The translations under genes and the position numbers were made by a program. A DNA stretch of 64,000 nt from Deinococcus peraridilitoris DSM 19664 (GTDB lineage: Bacteria; Deinococcota; Deinococci; Deinococcales; Deinococcaceae), in the NCBI RefSeq assembly GCF_000317835.1, contig NC_019793.1, positions 2,567,001 to 2,631,000 on the forward strand. The letters run 5' to 3'. The notes under the pieces are model-generated. The model ran no database searches. It had not been told where the DNA came from and saw nothing but the letters and a program-made list of their open reading frames with translations. Shown here piece by piece: positions 62,231-64,000 of this stretch (position 1 is its first letter; each line of letters starts with the position of its first letter).

Positions 62231-62286
62231 CATCAGACAGCGGAAGTGCGAACCAATACTGTGGTTCGCACTTCCGCTGTCTGATG
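62231..62286. terminator. Perfect 25-bp inverted repeat with 6-nt loop
   Basis: The arm starting CATCAGACAGCGGAAGTGCG at 62231 runs to 62255 and pairs without mismatch to 62262-62286. It lies between two convergent gene ends (FRG gene and binding-protein gene). No T-run follows. It is unusually long for a terminator and may be an RNase III site or a small repeated element. Confidence 0.65.
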
Positions 62287-62298
62287 GTCTGGTCGGGT

Positions 62299-63459
62299 TT
62301 ACTTCACGGCTTTGGGGCGGGCAATGTGAATCTGCAGGTACTCCGGAAGCGTGGTGGTCTCGCTGAAGCGCATCACGAACAGCGGTGCGCGCTGGCGGTC
62401 ACCCTTGGCATTGAACGAGAGGGCGCCGGTGAGGCCGCCGGGAATGTTGACCTTGCGCACGGCGGCGCTCACGTCCGCACGGCTGAGGGTGTCTCCCGCG
62501 CCCGCCTTGGCATCCAGCAGTGCTTGCAGCATCACGCGGGTGGCGTCGTAGTTGAAGACGCTGAAAATGGTGGCGTTCTGGTTGAAGGCCGACTTGAAGC
62601 GCTGTGAGAACGCGCTTGCAGCGGCGAACTTGTTGAGGGGACCGAAGGTGGTGGTGTAGAGCACGCCCTTCACGAGACCCTGCCCGGTGCGAATGAAGCT
62701 GGGGTCTTCGAAGGTGCTGCCGCCGGCAAAAACGGAGGTAATGTTGGCACTGCGCAGTTCACGCAGCAGCGCCAGCCCGGCTTCCTGGCCGCCGCTGAAG
62801 TAGATGACGTCCGGATTCTGCTTTTTGGCGGCGGTCACGATGTCCTCGAACGCGATGCGCGCGGTGGTGTTGAAGCGGCCGACCACGTTGAGCTTGTAGA
62901 CGGCGGCGGCAGTCTCGACATCGTCAGCCAGGCTGTTGCCATAAGTCGTGGCGTCGGAGATGACCATCAGCTTGCGGTGGGGCGTCTTTTGCGACAGGTA
63001 CTCGGCCATCGCGGCTGCCTGCGCGTCACTGCGGGCCACCACACGGTTGACGTTGGGGTAGTTGCGGTCGGTGATTTCGGTGGCAGTGGCCGCTCCGCTG
63101 AGCATGACCAGGTTGGCCGGGCGCAGCACGTCGCTCACCAGCATGGCGGTTCCCGAGAAGGTCGGTCCGAGCACGCCCAGCACTTCGGGGTCGCTGACCA
63201 GTGCCCGCGCGCTTTGGGCGGCGATGGTGGGGTTGCCCTCGTCGATCGGCACCAGGGTGACCTCCAGGCCGGCCTTGGTCAGTTGCGCCCGCATGGTCTG
63301 CAGGGCGAGCTCGGAGGCCAGTCGGGCGGATTCACCGATTGGGCCGAGCGGTCCGGAAAGTGGCGCGACGAGAGCGATCTTGACTTTGGTGGCAAGGGCG
63401 GGAGAGACGAGCAGCAGTACCGAGAGTGCTCCAAGGCGCGCCTTCATTGACATTGACAT
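62299..63459 (-). CDS. Branched-chain amino-acid ABC transporter substrate-binding protein (LivJ-like)
   Basis: About 386 residues with a signal peptide (ARLGALSVLLLVSPALATK) and a type-I periplasmic-binding fold: KIALVAPLSGPLGPIGESAR, VLGPTFSGTAMLVSDVLRPA, VISDATTYGNSLADDVE and VIYFSGGQEAGLALLRELR. Ligand probably a branched-chain or related amino acid. Three alternating ATG codons (63459, 63453, 63447) are possible starts; none has a ribosome-binding site. The permease and ATPase genes are not in the window. Confidence 0.9.
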   Translation of the reverse strand: MSMSMKARLGALSVLLLVSPALATKVKIALVAPLSGPLGPIGESARLASELALQTMRAQLTKAGLEVTLVPIDEGNPTIAAQSARALVSDPEVLGVLGPTFSGTAMLVSDVLRPANLVMLSGAATATEITDRNYPNVNRVVARSDAQAAAMAEYLSQKTPHRKLMVISDATTYGNSLADDVETAAAVYKLNVVGRFNTTARIAFEDIVTAAKKQNPDVIYFSGGQEAGLALLRELRSANITSVFAGGSTFEDPSFIRTGQGLVKGVLYTTTFGPLNKFAAASAFSQRFKSAFNQNATIFSVFNYDATRVMLQALLDAKAGAGDTLSRADVSAAVRKVNIPGGLTGALSFNAKGDRQRAPLFVMRFSETTTLPEYLQIHIARPKAVK

Positions 63460-63573
63460 ATGTGAATTTTTTCGTATTAAGACTTTCAAGGCTCTTACAA
63501 AACTCATCTATTTTGTTGTACTCAGTTTATTTTTCATACTGCATGTCCGGCGAGCAGCGGGTATGGTAAGCAC

Positions 63574-63798
63574 ATGACCCAAGGCCAACTTCGGCGCAAC
63601 ATCCGGCCAGGACTCACGGTCAGCATTGTCATGAAGGCCGACCAGCGTTCGGGTCGTCTCACACGCGGCGTCGTCCGCGACCTGCTGACCCGTGCCCCCA
63701 GCCATCCGCACGGCATCAAAGTCCGGCTGGAAACCGGAGAAGTCGGGCGGGTCAAGCTGATTCACGACCCCGAGGCCGCCGATTCCAGTGTCGGTTGA
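63574..63798 (+). CDS. YwbE-family protein
   Basis: 74-residue protein matching the YwbE (DUF2196) family: NIRPGLTVSIVMKADQRSG, then LTRGVVRDLLTRAPSHPHGI and GEVGRVKLI. Function unknown; the fold resembles small RNA-binding barrels. TATGGT lies exactly 6 nt before the ATG. Its 3' end overlaps a convergent gene by 37 bp. Confidence 0.9.
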   Translation: MTQGQLRRNIRPGLTVSIVMKADQRSGRLTRGVVRDLLTRAPSHPHGIKVRLETGEVGRVKLIHDPEAADSSVG

Positions 63799-64000
63799 TC
63801 GCCCGTCGGCCCCACCTGCGGCACGGCGGTCAGCACGATCTCGTACTTGCCGGTGACGTACACGCGAAAGCCATGTTTCTGCAAATGCCGACGGTACAGT
63901 GCCAGATCCTTGAGCAGCAGGGACAGGTCGGGCCTGCGAAAATTCAGCAGCCTTGCTCCATACGAGAGCCGCCCGGCTTCGAGGCGGCAGTTGGGCAGCG
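63762..64000 (-). CDS. Hypothetical protein, N-terminus beyond window edge
   Basis: C-terminal 78 residues of a gene entering from the right edge. Visible: ARLLNFRRPDLSLLLKDLAL, YRRHLQKHGFRVYVTGKYEI and a flexible tail. The frame is open to the edge, with high GC at third codon positions. No family recognised. Convergent with and overlapping ywbE. Confidence 0.6.
   Translation of the reverse strand, partial: LPNCRLEAGRLSYGARLLNFRRPDLSLLLKDLALYRRHLQKHGFRVYVTGKYEIVLTAVPQVGPTGDQPTLESAASGS

Overview
The window reads as chromosomal DNA of a Deinococcus species. The evidence is a high-GC genome, a carotenoid operon of the deinoxanthin type (crtO ketolase, CruF hydratase, crtD desaturase, CYP287-like P450), and a recA promoter carrying a sequence close to the radiation/desiccation response motif (RDRM). 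In addition, more than 20 genes have a TANNNT -10 box only 5-8 nt before the start codon, the leaderless arrangement known from Deinococcus. No phage genes, insertion sequences, CRISPR arrays, rRNAs or tRNAs were recognised. Most genes are housekeeping or metabolic.

Layout. 1-4.8 kb: a truncated DMT transporter, a molybdate operon (XRE-type sensor, modA, modB, no modC) and small envelope proteins. 5-11 kb: two tandem metallophosphoesterases, a second DMT transporter, a secreted TPR protein, a beta-carbonic anhydrase and an esterase. 11-18.3 kb: a CvpA-CAP fusion protein, an FAD-linked oxidase, and the de novo NAD operon nadB-nadC-nadA, which lies between two direct copies of a two-hairpin repeat (called R2 here). 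18.3-24.9 kb: PadR with a partner membrane protein, an rRNA methyltransferase, psuK-psuG, Lrp and a DMT exporter. 25-32.7 kb: rpmH-rnpA-yidD-yidC and jag-prmC, split by a 3.4-kb block of five accessory genes. 33-37 kb: fatty-acid oxidation genes and moeA. 37.7-45.1 kb: a six-gene minus-strand carotenoid operon. 45.3-56.2 kb: metK, hydrolases, peptidases, a potassium channel and recA. 56.3-64 kb: small disordered or leaderless proteins, a MOSC protein, an MFS exporter, Spo0M, an FRG-domain protein, an amino-acid ABC binding protein and YwbE.

How the genes work together. The carotenoid operon should convert an acyclic precursor into a monocyclic keto-carotenoid, hydroxylated at both ends and probably glycosylated and acylated. 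Its cyclase and 1',2'-hydratase are joined in one membrane polypeptide. The nad operon supplies quinolinate-derived NAD, a pathway reported missing from D. radiodurans. The rpmH-prmC segment covers ribosomal protein, tRNA processing, membrane insertion, RNA binding and release-factor methylation.

Most unusual signals. A dispersed structured intergenic repeat (R1) occurs in three copies whose 5' hairpin keeps its pairing while the sequence changes. R2 repeats flank the NAD genes. crtO appears to start at a CTG codon behind a good Shine-Dalgarno sequence. An alpha/beta-hydrolase has glycine in place of the catalytic serine.
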